Notes under the pieces: generated by a model
What the model was told of the DNA's origin: nothing
The model's database searches: none
The model's input: the letters and a program-made list of their open reading frames with translations, nothing else
Translations under genes and position numbers: made by a program
Shown: piece by piece, positions 16,549 to 23,972 of the stretch
Numbering within the stretch: position 1 is the stretch's first letter
Layout: each line of letters begins with the position of its first letter
Assembly: GCF_001625085.1 (NCBI RefSeq)
Contig: NZ_BDAW01000062.1
Span: 1-57,862 of the forward strand
Direction of reading: 5' to 3'
Length of the DNA: 57,862 nt
Source: Nocardia acidivorans NBRC 108247
GTDB lineage: Bacteria > Actinomycetota > Actinomycetes > Mycobacteriales > Mycobacteriaceae

Positions 16549-17336
16549 AGCGCACCCGGCTCGGTGCCCGGCCGGCCCGGCGTCCCGGGGTGGATCGGCA
16601 TGCCCGACACACCCGGGGGACCCGGCTGGCTCGGTATGCCCGAGCGATCAGGGGTACCCGGCTGGCTCGGTATGCCCGAGTGATCAGGGGCGCTCGGCTG
16701 GCTAGGTGTGCCCGAGTGATTAGGGGTGCTCGGCTGGCTAGGTGTGCCCGAGTGATCAGGGGCACTCGGCTGGCTCGGTATGCCCGAGTGATCGCGGGTG
16801 CCCGGCTGGCTAGGTGTGCCCGAGTGATCAGGGGCACCCGGCTGGCTCGGTATGCCCGAATGGTCGAGGGTGCCCGGCTGGCTCGTCGCGCCCGGGAGCG
16901 GTTGATCCGGGGGGCTCGGGAGTACCTCGGGTAGCGGGGCCGCGCCGTCGGCGTCGGGGTCGGCGGTGACGCGGCGCGGTGCGGGCGGCTCGGCCGGGAC
17001 GGCCATACCGTTCGTGGCCGAGTACGCGAGCGGGGTCGCCGCCACCTCATCACCGGAGCGCGCGTGCGCCAGCTGTGTCTCGAGTTCGTCGATGCGCGCG
17101 GCGAGACGCGTCAGCGCCCAATCCACCTCACCGGCCTTGTAGCCGCGCACCACCTGCTGGAAGCGCAGCGCCCGCACATCCGCGCCGCTGATGCCTTCGG
17201 CGGGCAGCACGGTGGCCGTGGTCCCCTCCGGTAGCGGACCCAGCTCCTCCGACCGTCCGAACAGCGCGCTGACGACCAGGAACAGCAGCGCGGCCACCAG
17301 ACCGACGATCAGCACGTAGAGAAGCAGCGTGAGCAT
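16545..17336 (-). CDS. DivIVA-like membrane protein with 12-residue repeat tail
   Basis: A 263-residue protein. One N-terminal transmembrane helix (residues 2-25, LTLLLYVLIVGLVAALLFLVV) is followed by a short DivIVA-like coiled coil (about 58-95, DVRALRFQQVVRGYKAGEVDWALTRL) with the YKxxEVD motif typical of these proteins. The rest is a Pro/Ser/Gly-rich tail with eight 12-residue repeats (consensus SQPGAPDHSGTP). The ATG at 17336 matches the start of mycobacterial Rv1209, which is only about 120 residues because it lacks the tail. DivIVA-type proteins mark curved or growing membrane in actinobacteria, but the role of this small relative is not known. Coupled to tag by a GTGA overlap. Confidence 0.85.
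   Translation of the reverse strand: MLTLLLYVLIVGLVAALLFLVVSALFGRSEELGPLPEGTTATVLPAEGISGADVRALRFQQVVRGYKAGEVDWALTRLAARIDELETQLAHARSGDEVAATPLAYSATNGMAVPAEPPAPRRVTADPDADGAAPLPEVLPSPPDQPLPGATSQPGTLDHSGIPSQPGAPDHSGTPSQPGTRDHSGIPSQPSAPDHSGTPSQPSTPNHSGTPSQPSAPDHSGIPSQPGTPDRSGIPSQPGPPGVSGMPIHPGTPGRPGTEPGAL
16596..16883 (-). repeat. 36-nt in-frame tandem repeat in the DivIVA-like gene
   Basis: Eight consecutive 36-nt units encode SQP-(G/S)-x-x-(D/N/G)-x-SG-(I/T/M)-P. Units differ at several bases, mostly alternating Gly/Ser and Ile/Thr, so the array is not freshly expanded. The period is a whole number of codons, keeping the frame whatever the copy number. Confidence 0.95.
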
Positions 17337-17448
17337 GGCTCCGAGCTTAGGGGGAGCGCCGGGCTCGGACACAGCTCGGCCCGGCGGAATTCAGCCGTCG
17401 AATTCGCCCGCCGCCGAGCATCTCTCGCGGAGCGCCCTGTCATCCCGG

Positions 17449-17567
17449 CGCGGAAAACCCGCTATTCCGGCGCGGAAACCTGCCGTCCCACTGCGGAGTT
17501 CCTTCGTCATGCCGCTACGGAAGTCCTTGGCCGTGCCGCTACGGAAGTCCGGGGCGGGTTTCCCGCG
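17449..17567. repeat. Intergenic repeats between mrp and the DivIVA-like gene
   Basis: In this 240-bp gap, CGCGGAAAACCCGC (17449-17462) is an imperfect inverted copy of GCGGGTTTCCCGCG (17554-17567). Inside, GCCGCTACGGAAGTCC is repeated directly at 17511-17526 and 17535-17550. TGTCATCCCGGCGCG at 17439 resembles the left half of the REP-like element at 9011. No gene is apparent. Confidence 0.6.
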
Positions 17568-17576
17568 TCTGCCTCG

Positions 17577-18713
17577 CTACAGGTGGCGGGTGGTGTCGAT
17601 GTTCAGGGACATGCCCGCCAGGCCGCGGCGGCGGACGGCGAGCTTGTCGGCGATCTCCAGCAGGACCTTGCCGGAGGCGCTCTCCGGGGCGCTGAGCACG
17701 ATGGGGGTGCCCTCGTCGCCGGCTTCGCGGAGTTCCTGCTCGATCGGGATCTGGCCCAGCAGCGGCACATTGGCGCCGACCGCGCGAGTCAGGTTGTCGG
17801 CCACGGTCTGTCCGCCACCGGAGCCGTAGAGCTCCATGCGTGAACCGTCGGGCAGATCCAGCCAGGACATGTTCTCCACCACGCCCGCGATGCGCTGACG
17901 GGTCTGCAGCGCAATGGAACCCGCGCGCTCGGCCACCTCGGCGGCGGCCAGCTGCGGGGTGGTGACGACCAGGATCTCGGCGTTCGGGATCAACTGGGCC
18001 AGCGAGATGGCGACGTCACCGGTGCCCGGCGGCAGATCCAGCAGCAGGATGTCCAGATCGCCCCAGAACACGTCCGCCAGGAACTGCTGCAGCGCGCGGT
18101 GCAGCATCGGTCCGCGCCACACCACGGGCGTATTGCCCTGGGTGAACATGGAGATCGAGATGACCTTCACATCGTGCGCGATGGGCGGCATGATCATTCG
18201 CTCCACCTGGGTGGGGCGCTGCTCGGTGCCCAGCATGCGCGGTACCGAATGACCGTAGATATCGGCGTCCAGCACGCCCACCGAAAGCCCCTTGGCGGCC
18301 ATGGCGGCCGCGAGATTCACGGTGACACTGGACTTTCCGACGCCACCCTTACCGGAGGCGACCGCGTACACGCGGGTCAGCGAACCGGGCTGGGCGAACG
18401 GGATGACCGGTTCGGCATTGTCACCGCGCAACTTCTTGCGCAGTTCGGTGCGCTGCTCGTCGTTCATCACATCGAGGGTCACGGTGATCGCGCCCACCCC
18501 GGGCACGTCATTGACGGCCTTGGTGACGCGCTCGGTGATCGCGCCCTTCATCGGGCATGCGGAGGTGGTCAGGTAGACCACCACGTCGACCTTGCCGTCC
18601 GGCCCGATCTCGACACTTTTCACCATGCCCAATTCGGTGATCGGTTTCCGGATCTCCGGGTCGTTCACCTTCGCGAGCGCGCCCCGCACATCCGATTCCG
18701 TTACCACTGGCAT
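17577..18713 (-). CDS. mrp: Mrp/ApbC-family P-loop ATPase, Fe-S carrier type
   Basis: A 378-residue protein: an N-terminal MIP18-like domain (residues 1-90, VRGALAKVNDPEIRKPITELGM) and a deviant Walker ATPase (ASGKGGVGKSS near 118-128, LLLDLPPGTGD). Mrp proteins act as carriers or loaders of iron-sulfur clusters. Bacterial and eukaryotic carriers usually bridge a cluster with a C-terminal CxxC; here that stretch reads RMELYGSGGGQ and has no cysteine pair. The mycobacterial Mrp, as I recall it, also lacks it. The ATG at 18713 is clear. It lies between the DivIVA-like gene and a repeat-rich gap, as in mycobacteria (Rv1229c). Confidence 0.93.
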   Translation of the reverse strand: MPVVTESDVRGALAKVNDPEIRKPITELGMVKSVEIGPDGKVDVVVYLTTSACPMKGAITERVTKAVNDVPGVGAITVTLDVMNDEQRTELRKKLRGDNAEPVIPFAQPGSLTRVYAVASGKGGVGKSSVTVNLAAAMAAKGLSVGVLDADIYGHSVPRMLGTEQRPTQVERMIMPPIAHDVKVISISMFTQGNTPVVWRGPMLHRALQQFLADVFWGDLDILLLDLPPGTGDVAISLAQLIPNAEILVVTTPQLAAAEVAERAGSIALQTRQRIAGVVENMSWLDLPDGSRMELYGSGGGQTVADNLTRAVGANVPLLGQIPIEQELREAGDEGTPIVLSAPESASGKVLLEIADKLAVRRRGLAGMSLNIDTTRHL

Positions 18714-18930
18714 ACGGAAAGGATAGGAGTCACGGCATACCGGGCCGTCACGGGGACCGGCTCGGGCGGCGCGGCGGGGATCCGCTCGGCGATTACGCCA
18801 CCCGCCGACCGCGTTGCGGACTCGATACGCACGAGATCAAGGGGCGGGAGCCCGCATTGCGCCGCGCGGAAACGTATCGGTCGGAATGGTGAGCGGAATG
18901 GCGGTGACGGGCTGAGCGCGAGTCGTCGGC

Positions 18931-19014
18931 CCTCCCGGCGCGTTTTGGCCGGGATCCGCCGCCGCAGCAGTTCTTCGCCGGTGTGGATCCCGGCCAAAAG
19001 CATGCCGGGATGAC
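18931..19014. repeat. REP-like elements, copies 2 and 3, in inverted orientation
   Basis: Copy 2 is at 18931-18957, copy 3 is its inverted counterpart at 18985-19014. Each carries CCCGGC/GCCGGG arms around a T-rich loop and ends in GGATCC. Together they form a larger palindrome with a 27-bp centre. Half-copies (GCCGGGATGAC) continue to about 19103. Confidence 0.75.
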
Positions 19015-19136
19015 GGGGTATGTCATGCCGATGATGGGTGAGGCACGCCGTGGGATGACACGGGTGTGCCTTGCCGATGATGGTGTGGCATGCCGGGATG
19101 ACGGCGGGGACACGGCATGCCGATGACAGGCTGGCC

Positions 19137-19346
19137 GGTGCGACGGTGCGACGGTGCGACGGTGCGACGGTGCGACGGTGCGACGGTGCGACGGTGCGAC
19201 GGTTGGCACGCTGGTGACGGTGCGACGGTTGGCACGCTGGTGACGGTGCGGCGGTTGGCACGCTGGTGACGGTGCGACGGTGGGACGCTGGTGACGGGGT
19301 GGCCGGTGCGACGGTGGGACGCTGGTGACAGGCTGGCCGGTGCGAC
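19137..19346. repeat. Nested 8-, 17- and 26-nt tandem repeats
   Basis: Eight copies of the octamer GGTGCGAC (19137-19200) run into three 26-nt units of GGTTGGCACGCTGGTGAC plus the octamer (19201-19278), then alternating 17-nt units (19279-19346). An 8-nt period breaks any reading frame, so this is noncoding satellite-like DNA. With 18714-18930, where I see nothing clear, and the REP-like elements, it fills the 648-bp gap between mrp and the transglycosylase, and it ends 16 bp from the latter's stop. Confidence 0.9.
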
Positions 19347-19361
19347 GGGTGGGCTGTCAGC

Positions 19362-20249
19362 TCAGATACGGGGCAGGGCCGAGGCGCCGGGGGCGATGCC
19401 GCTGGAGTAGGCGGTTTCCCATGCCATCACGTTCGCCACATAGGCCATGGAGTTGTTGTAGCGCAGGATGGCGCGGGTCTGCTGGGCCGGATCGCGCATA
19501 TCGAGATTGCCGGAGCAGAGGTATTTGCCCGCGGTGAGGGCGGCGTCGAAGAGGTTCTGCGGATCCGCGATACCGTCGCCATTGCCGTCGGCGGCGTACT
19601 TGCGCCAGGTCTGCGGGAGGAACTGCATGGGGCCGATGGCGCGATCGTAGGAGGCCAGGCCGTCGAGTTCACCGCCGTCGGTGTCGTGCACGACATTGTT
19701 GCCCCACAGGCTGCCGTCCAGGACGGGTCCGTAGACCGGATCGATGGGGTTGCCGTCGGCATCGGCTTTACCGCCGAAGGCGTGGGTGGATTCGACGCGG
19801 CCGATACCGGCGAGCAGTGACCACGGCATGGCGCAGGCCGGATTCTCCACGGCCAGAATACGTTCGGCGTTCTGATAGGCGTGCTCGGCGATGCCCGGCA
19901 TGCCGATCGGGCCGGCGGGCAGGGCCGCGGGCACGCGCCCGTCGGGGAGCGCGACCGTCTTCACGACCGGGGGACCAACGGGGACAACCTGTTTGGCCTC
20001 GCGAAGCATGGGTTCCGGGGCGGCGACCGGCGCGGCGGCCGCCTCGGGTCTGGGTAGGGCGGCGTCGGCTTCCGGCGAAAACTCGTGCTGGAGTGCGGAA
20101 GTGAGGCTGCCGACGAGATTGCCGTCGGAGGCGCCGGTGACGGTGGCCAGGCCCGCGGGCACGAGACCGGTGAGGGCTATCACCGATCCGCGGCGAATCG
20201 TCGGAACCGGGGGCTTGCGGTGACGTCCCACTTGGTGCTGACCCTTCAT
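19362..20249 (-). CDS. Secreted lytic transglycosylase, shorter paralogue
   Basis: A 295-residue exported muramidase-like enzyme. A basic N-terminus and hydrophobic segment (about residues 20-40, GSVIALTGLVPAGLATVTG) act as signal or anchor; a Pro/Ala-rich linker leads to the catalytic domain from about residue 115. The domain shows the catalytic Glu in LLAGIGRVESTHAFGG, the calcium-binding-like loop DGNGDGIADPQN, RAIGPMQFLPQTWRKYAADG, and the end block CSGNLDMRDPAQQTRAILRYNNSMAYVANVMAW. These are MltB-type (SLT_2) features; such enzymes cleave peptidoglycan with formation of anhydro-muramic acid. It and the next gene are paralogues in tandem; mycobacterial Rv1230c is the counterpart. Start ATG 20249. 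Confidence 0.9.
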   Translation of the reverse strand: MKGQHQVGRHRKPPVPTIRRGSVIALTGLVPAGLATVTGASDGNLVGSLTSALQHEFSPEADAALPRPEAAAAPVAAPEPMLREAKQVVPVGPPVVKTVALPDGRVPAALPAGPIGMPGIAEHAYQNAERILAVENPACAMPWSLLAGIGRVESTHAFGGKADADGNPIDPVYGPVLDGSLWGNNVVHDTDGGELDGLASYDRAIGPMQFLPQTWRKYAADGNGDGIADPQNLFDAALTAGKYLCSGNLDMRDPAQQTRAILRYNNSMAYVANVMAWETAYSSGIAPGASALPRI

Positions 20250-20295
20250 TGCCGGCGGTTCTTGCGAAACCGATTGACGCAGTGCGGGCCACGCT

Positions 20296-20301
20296 ACCTT
20301 A
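20296..20301 (-). promoter_or_regulatory. Possible -10 box of the shorter transglycosylase gene
   Basis: On the minus strand TAAGGT fits the TANNNT form, 46 bp upstream of the ATG at 20249. No convincing -35 element is present 16-18 bp further upstream. It suggests that this gene has its own promoter in the 206-bp gap. Confidence 0.3.
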
Positions 20302-20414
20302 TTCGAGACCGTTCCGTTACTGCTTCGTAATCAATCTTGATGATTCGACCACGCGGAGATGGTTATAGCGAACCCGGCAAAAGCGGATCAAAGGCGCATC
20401 TGAAACAACTGTAA

Positions 20415-20439
20415 CCCCTTAAGTCATGGACTCAAGGGG
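20415..20439 (-). terminator. Hairpin downstream of the longer transglycosylase
   Basis: CCCCTTAAGTC and GACTCAAGGGG pair at 10 of 11 positions around a three-base loop, 16 bp after the stop at 20456. On the minus strand it is followed by TTACAG and not by a T run, so it is a weak terminator at best. Confidence 0.5.
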
Positions 20440-20455
20440 CAACGGCGGCAATGGA

Positions 20456-21859
20456 TTACGGGACGGCGGGGGCCACCGGGGCGGGCAGCGGGATGGTGAT
20501 GCCGAACGGCAGGGTGATACCGGGGGCCGGGGTGGTCGGATCGATCGATTCCGGCGCCGGTTCGACCGGCGCGGCGGGCACCGGCTCATCGGTCTTGGCG
20601 GGCTGTGCCGGTTCGTTGTTCGGCTGCTGCCCCTGCGGCTGCACCGCCGGATCCTGCTGCTGCGGCTGGGTGCAGGTGGTGGTCTTCTCGATCGGCTTGC
20701 CGTCGGGGCCGAACTGCTGGATCTGATCCTGATTCGCCCGGTCCTGCTCGCCCGTCCGCAACCCGTCCTCGGGTTTGGCCTCCGGCTTCACCTCGGTGGC
20801 CGGAAGCTGCACGGACTCACAGGGATTCGCGGGTACGGCGGGCGCGGGGCAGAAGATGCCGCAGGGGATGGGCGGCAGGCCGGGGATGGTGATCATCACC
20901 TGCGTCTGCGTCGCCTGGGTGCTGCTCGGCGGTGCGGTGGTGGTGGTGGTGGTCGTGGTGGCCGGGATATTGACCGAGGCGGCCGTCATATCCGGTCCGG
21001 CGGTGAGCGCCCCCGGCGGAATCATCTCCGCGGAGATGTTGACCGGCGCGGGCGTGCCGCCGCTCTTGTACGCGTTCGACCAGCTGAGCACATTTGCCGC
21101 GTACGACATGGAGTTGTTGTAGCGCAGCACCGCGCGCAGCTGCTGGGCCGGATCGCGCAGATCCAGACCACCCGAGCAGAGGTACTTGCCCGCGGCGAGC
21201 GCGGCGTCGAAGACGTTGTTCGGATCGGCGACACCGTCACCATTGCCGTCCGAGGCGTAGTTCGCCCAGGTGCTGGGCAGGAACTGCATGGGTCCCACGG
21301 CGCGCACATAGCTGCCGTTGGTGGCCTTGATGACCTCGTTGCCCGGGAGCGTCCCGTCCAGCGCCGGACCGTAGATCGGCGAGATGGTGGTGCCCGCGGC
21401 GTCGGTGTGACCGCCGTTGGCGTGCAGCGATTCGATGCGCCCGATCCCGGCGAGCAGATTCCACGGCAGCCCGCATCCGGGCATCGAGGACTCCAGCGCC
21501 AGTTCGGCATTGCGGTAGGCGGCCAGTACCAGTTCCGGAATGCCGAGCGCACCGGTGCCGCCCGGTAGCGCGATGTTCTGCAGCTGCACGGTGCCGCCGA
21601 GCGCGCCGTCGGCGGGCGGGGTCATGGCGCTGAGTTTGCGGGGGGCCTCGGGTGCGGCGGGCACCAGGCCAACGGTCTGATCCGAGGCGGTTTCCACCGA
21701 TTTGCCACCGGAGGTATCGGAGGCCGCGGCGGCCAGCAGCGCCTCGGGCGCGGCCTGCGGGGCCTCGGTATGCACCGGGGTGGTGGCCGAACCGGCGGTG
21801 ACCAGGCCCGCTATCAGCAGCGCCGACGCTGTCACCGGTGCAGATATTCTCTTCGCCAC
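20456..21859 (-). CDS. Secreted lytic transglycosylase with long disordered C-terminal tail
   Basis: About 467 residues. An N-terminal signal peptide (RISAPVTASALLIAGLVTAGSA) precedes an MltB-type catalytic domain closely parallel to the downstream paralogue: catalytic Glu in LLAGIGRIESLHANGG, DGNGDGVADPNN, RAVGPMQFLPSTWANYASDG, CSGGLDLRDPAQQLRAVLRYNNSMSYAANVLSW. Unlike the paralogue it continues for some 190 residues of Pro/Gln/Thr-rich sequence with a nine-threonine run (ATTTTTTTTTAPP) and four cysteines. The start is one of two adjacent GTG codons (21862 or 21859) behind GAGGGG. The tail may cross or bind the cell wall; that is inference. Confidence 0.9.
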   Translation of the reverse strand: MAKRISAPVTASALLIAGLVTAGSATTPVHTEAPQAAPEALLAAAASDTSGGKSVETASDQTVGLVPAAPEAPRKLSAMTPPADGALGGTVQLQNIALPGGTGALGIPELVLAAYRNAELALESSMPGCGLPWNLLAGIGRIESLHANGGHTDAAGTTISPIYGPALDGTLPGNEVIKATNGSYVRAVGPMQFLPSTWANYASDGNGDGVADPNNVFDAALAAGKYLCSGGLDLRDPAQQLRAVLRYNNSMSYAANVLSWSNAYKSGGTPAPVNISAEMIPPGALTAGPDMTAASVNIPATTTTTTTTAPPSSTQATQTQVMITIPGLPPIPCGIFCPAPAVPANPCESVQLPATEVKPEAKPEDGLRTGEQDRANQDQIQQFGPDGKPIEKTTTCTQPQQQDPAVQPQGQQPNNEPAQPAKTDEPVPAAPVEPAPESIDPTTPAPGITLPFGITIPLPAPVAPAVP

Positions 21860-21991
21860 CACACAATCCCCTCGGTCGTGCGGCCGGTTCCCGGTGACGA
21901 CGGCCGCTTCTCGCGGGTGTCTGGGTCGGTCGCTCGGAACAACGTGATCCAGGTTACCCATCCGTAAGCTTGTTGGGTACAGCTTGCGCGG

Positions 21992-22579
21992 TCAGTCGCC
22001 ATCTTTCTGTGGTGAAATTGCGACCTCCGCCCTCTTTCGATCACTGGTCTTCTTGGTTTTCCGCTCCTTGGCGACCTCCCCGTCGGTCAGGAGTTTCTCC
22101 AACCTGACCAGGGCATCCTTGACATCATCCAACTCGCGGCGCAGATAGTCACGAGTTGCCACCTCGCCGACGGCGAGTCGCAGCGAAGCCAGCTCGCGCG
22201 CCAGGAATTCGGTGTCGGCTTTTGTCTGAGCAGCTCGGGTCCGATCCTCCTCGAGTGCTACGCGGTCGCGGTTGTCCTGCCGGTTCTGTGCCAGCAGGAT
22301 GAGCGGCGCGGCGTAGGCGGCCTGGGTGGAGAAGGCGAGGTTCAACAGGATGAACGGATACGGATCCCACTGCAGCCGAATCGCGAAGACATTGAGCGCG
22401 ATCCAGACGATCACGATCGCCGTCTGGATCACCAGATAGCGGCCGGTGCCGAGGAAGCGCGCGACCCTCTCGCTGCTGCGCGCGAGTGCTTCGGCGTCCC
22501 AATCGAACCCGCGGAAACGAGTCTCCATGGGCGATTCCAGGCGCTGGCGTGCGTTGGACTTGTCCATCCGTTCGGTCAT
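21992..22579 (-). CDS. DUF1003 two-helix membrane protein
   Basis: A 195-residue protein of the DUF1003 family. Transmembrane helices lie at about residues 47-67 and 75-97, joined by the family signature WDPYPFILLNLAFSTQAAYAAPLILLAQNRQ. A long charged coiled coil (about 105-165) follows, and a Lys-rich tail. Its function is not established. The ATG at 22579 overlaps the stop of the MgtE-like gene (ATGA), so the two should be made together. The same gene pair and order (Rv1232c-Rv1231c) occur in M. tuberculosis as I recall it. Confidence 0.92.
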   Translation of the reverse strand: MTERMDKSNARQRLESPMETRFRGFDWDAEALARSSERVARFLGTGRYLVIQTAIVIVWIALNVFAIRLQWDPYPFILLNLAFSTQAAYAAPLILLAQNRQDNRDRVALEEDRTRAAQTKADTEFLARELASLRLAVGEVATRDYLRRELDDVKDALVRLEKLLTDGEVAKERKTKKTSDRKRAEVAISPQKDGD

Positions 22580-23901
22580 GCGCGGCCTCCGGTGCCGTCG
22601 ATCAGCGGAATGCCGTGCACGTCGTGGTTGTCCTCATCCTGTTCGCGCCAATCCTCGGGCAGCAGATGGTCGAGGACGTCGTCGACGGTCACGGCTCCGA
22701 GAAGATGATTCTCCGCGTCCACCACCGGCCCGCACACCAGGTTGTAGGTGGCGAAATAGCGGGTCACGGCGGTGAGCGGGGCGTCGGGCCGCAGCTGCAC
22801 CAGATCGTCGTCGACAATGCCGCCGACCAGGTTCGCCGGAGGTTCGCGCAGCAATTGCTGGAAATGCACACAGCCGAGATAGCGACCGGTCGGTGTGGCG
22901 GTCGGCGGGCGCACCACGAAGGCCATGGTGGCCAGTGCGGGCGTCAATTCCGGATCCCGGATGCGCGCGAGCGCCTCGGCCACCGTGGTGGCCGGGGTGA
23001 GCGCCACCGGCTTGGAGGTCATCAGACCACCGGCGGTGTACGGGGCGTGTTCGAGCAGTCGCCGGACCGGTTCGGAATCCTCCGGATCCATCAGCGCCAG
23101 AAGCGATTCCGCCTCACCCTCGGGCAGTTCGCCCAGCAGGTCGGCGGCATCGTCGGGGTCCATCGCCTCGAGCAGATCCGCGGCGCGCTCCACGCCGAGC
23201 TGCTCCAGCAGTTCGAGCTGATCGTTCTCCGGCAACTCCTGCACCACATCGGCGAGTCGCTCGTCGTCGAAGGCGGCGGCCACCTCGATACGGCGCTTGC
23301 GCGGTAATTCGCGCAGCATATGCGCGACATCGGCGGGTCGCATGCCCTCGAATTGGGTGAGCAGCTGGGTCACATCCTGACCGGGCAGATTCAATTCGGT
23401 CTGGGTGAGCCCGCGCACCTGCGCCCAATCCACCACGTGCACCGCGCCGCGCCGCCCGAATCCGACCCCGAGCCTTCGGCGTTCGCGCACCGCGACCCGG
23501 GAGACCAGATAGTCGCGGGTGCGGGACTGTTCGATGCCGATATCGACCACCACCACATCGGTATCGGCCAGCTGCGGCAGCTCCGGATCGTCGACCCGCA
23601 CCGTGGAGTCGAGAATCTGTGCGATGGCGAGCATCTCGCCGGCCCGTCGCTCGAAACGCCGCACGCTGATGGTGCCGGTGGTCAGGGTCACCGCGCCCGG
23701 ATCGATGGCCTGCACGCGCAGCATCGGCACGAAAATCCGTTTGCGCGTGGGCAGTTCGACGAGGATGCCGAGTACGCGCGGTTGCTGCCGGTCATAGCGG
23801 ATGGAAATCACCAGGTCGCGGACGCGGCCGATAGACTCCCCGTCCGGTCCCAATACCACCAAGCCCGCGAGCCGGGCGGCGAAAACTCTCGTCGCTGCCA
23901 T
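22576..23901 (-). CDS. Channel-less MgtE-like protein: PRC barrel, MgtE_N, CBS pair
   Basis: A 441-residue soluble protein. Residues about 5-75 form a PRC-barrel-like domain (RLAGLVVLGPDGESIGRVRDLVIS), about 180-290 the MgtE N-domain of repeated helices (GMRPADVAHMLRELPRKRRIEVAAAF, LLEAMDPDDAADLLGEL), and about 300-425 two CBS domains (GGLMTSKPVALTPATTVAEAL, GAVTVDDVLDHLLPEDW). In true MgtE the N and CBS domains are the magnesium sensor of a five-helix channel; that channel is absent here. The ATG at 23901 is preceded by TAACCT at seven bases, so the mRNA is probably leaderless. An effect on the DUF1003 partner or another transporter is inferred. Confidence 0.9.
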   Translation of the reverse strand: MAATRVFAARLAGLVVLGPDGESIGRVRDLVISIRYDRQQPRVLGILVELPTRKRIFVPMLRVQAIDPGAVTLTTGTISVRRFERRAGEMLAIAQILDSTVRVDDPELPQLADTDVVVVDIGIEQSRTRDYLVSRVAVRERRRLGVGFGRRGAVHVVDWAQVRGLTQTELNLPGQDVTQLLTQFEGMRPADVAHMLRELPRKRRIEVAAAFDDERLADVVQELPENDQLELLEQLGVERAADLLEAMDPDDAADLLGELPEGEAESLLALMDPEDSEPVRRLLEHAPYTAGGLMTSKPVALTPATTVAEALARIRDPELTPALATMAFVVRPPTATPTGRYLGCVHFQQLLREPPANLVGGIVDDDLVQLRPDAPLTAVTRYFATYNLVCGPVVDAENHLLGAVTVDDVLDHLLPEDWREQDEDNHDVHGIPLIDGTGGRA

Positions 23902-23972
23902 GAGTGTCAGGTTAGTGGGTCCGGGCTGCCCGAAATGTCGCGCCACGAGCGCGGACGTAGAAGGAGTGATTC

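Noticed and set aside
16596..16883. CRISPR-like array
   Set aside because: Units abut directly without spacers and encode an in-frame 12-residue repeat.
19137..19346. CRISPR array or small repeat-protein gene
   Set aside because: Eight-base period with no spacers; any frame is broken by the period.
20250..20455. Cyclic-di-AMP (ydaO-type) riboswitch before the transglycosylase gene
   Set aside because: Such riboswitches precede many actinobacterial wall hydrolases, but I could not find the conserved core sequences in this 206-bp gap.
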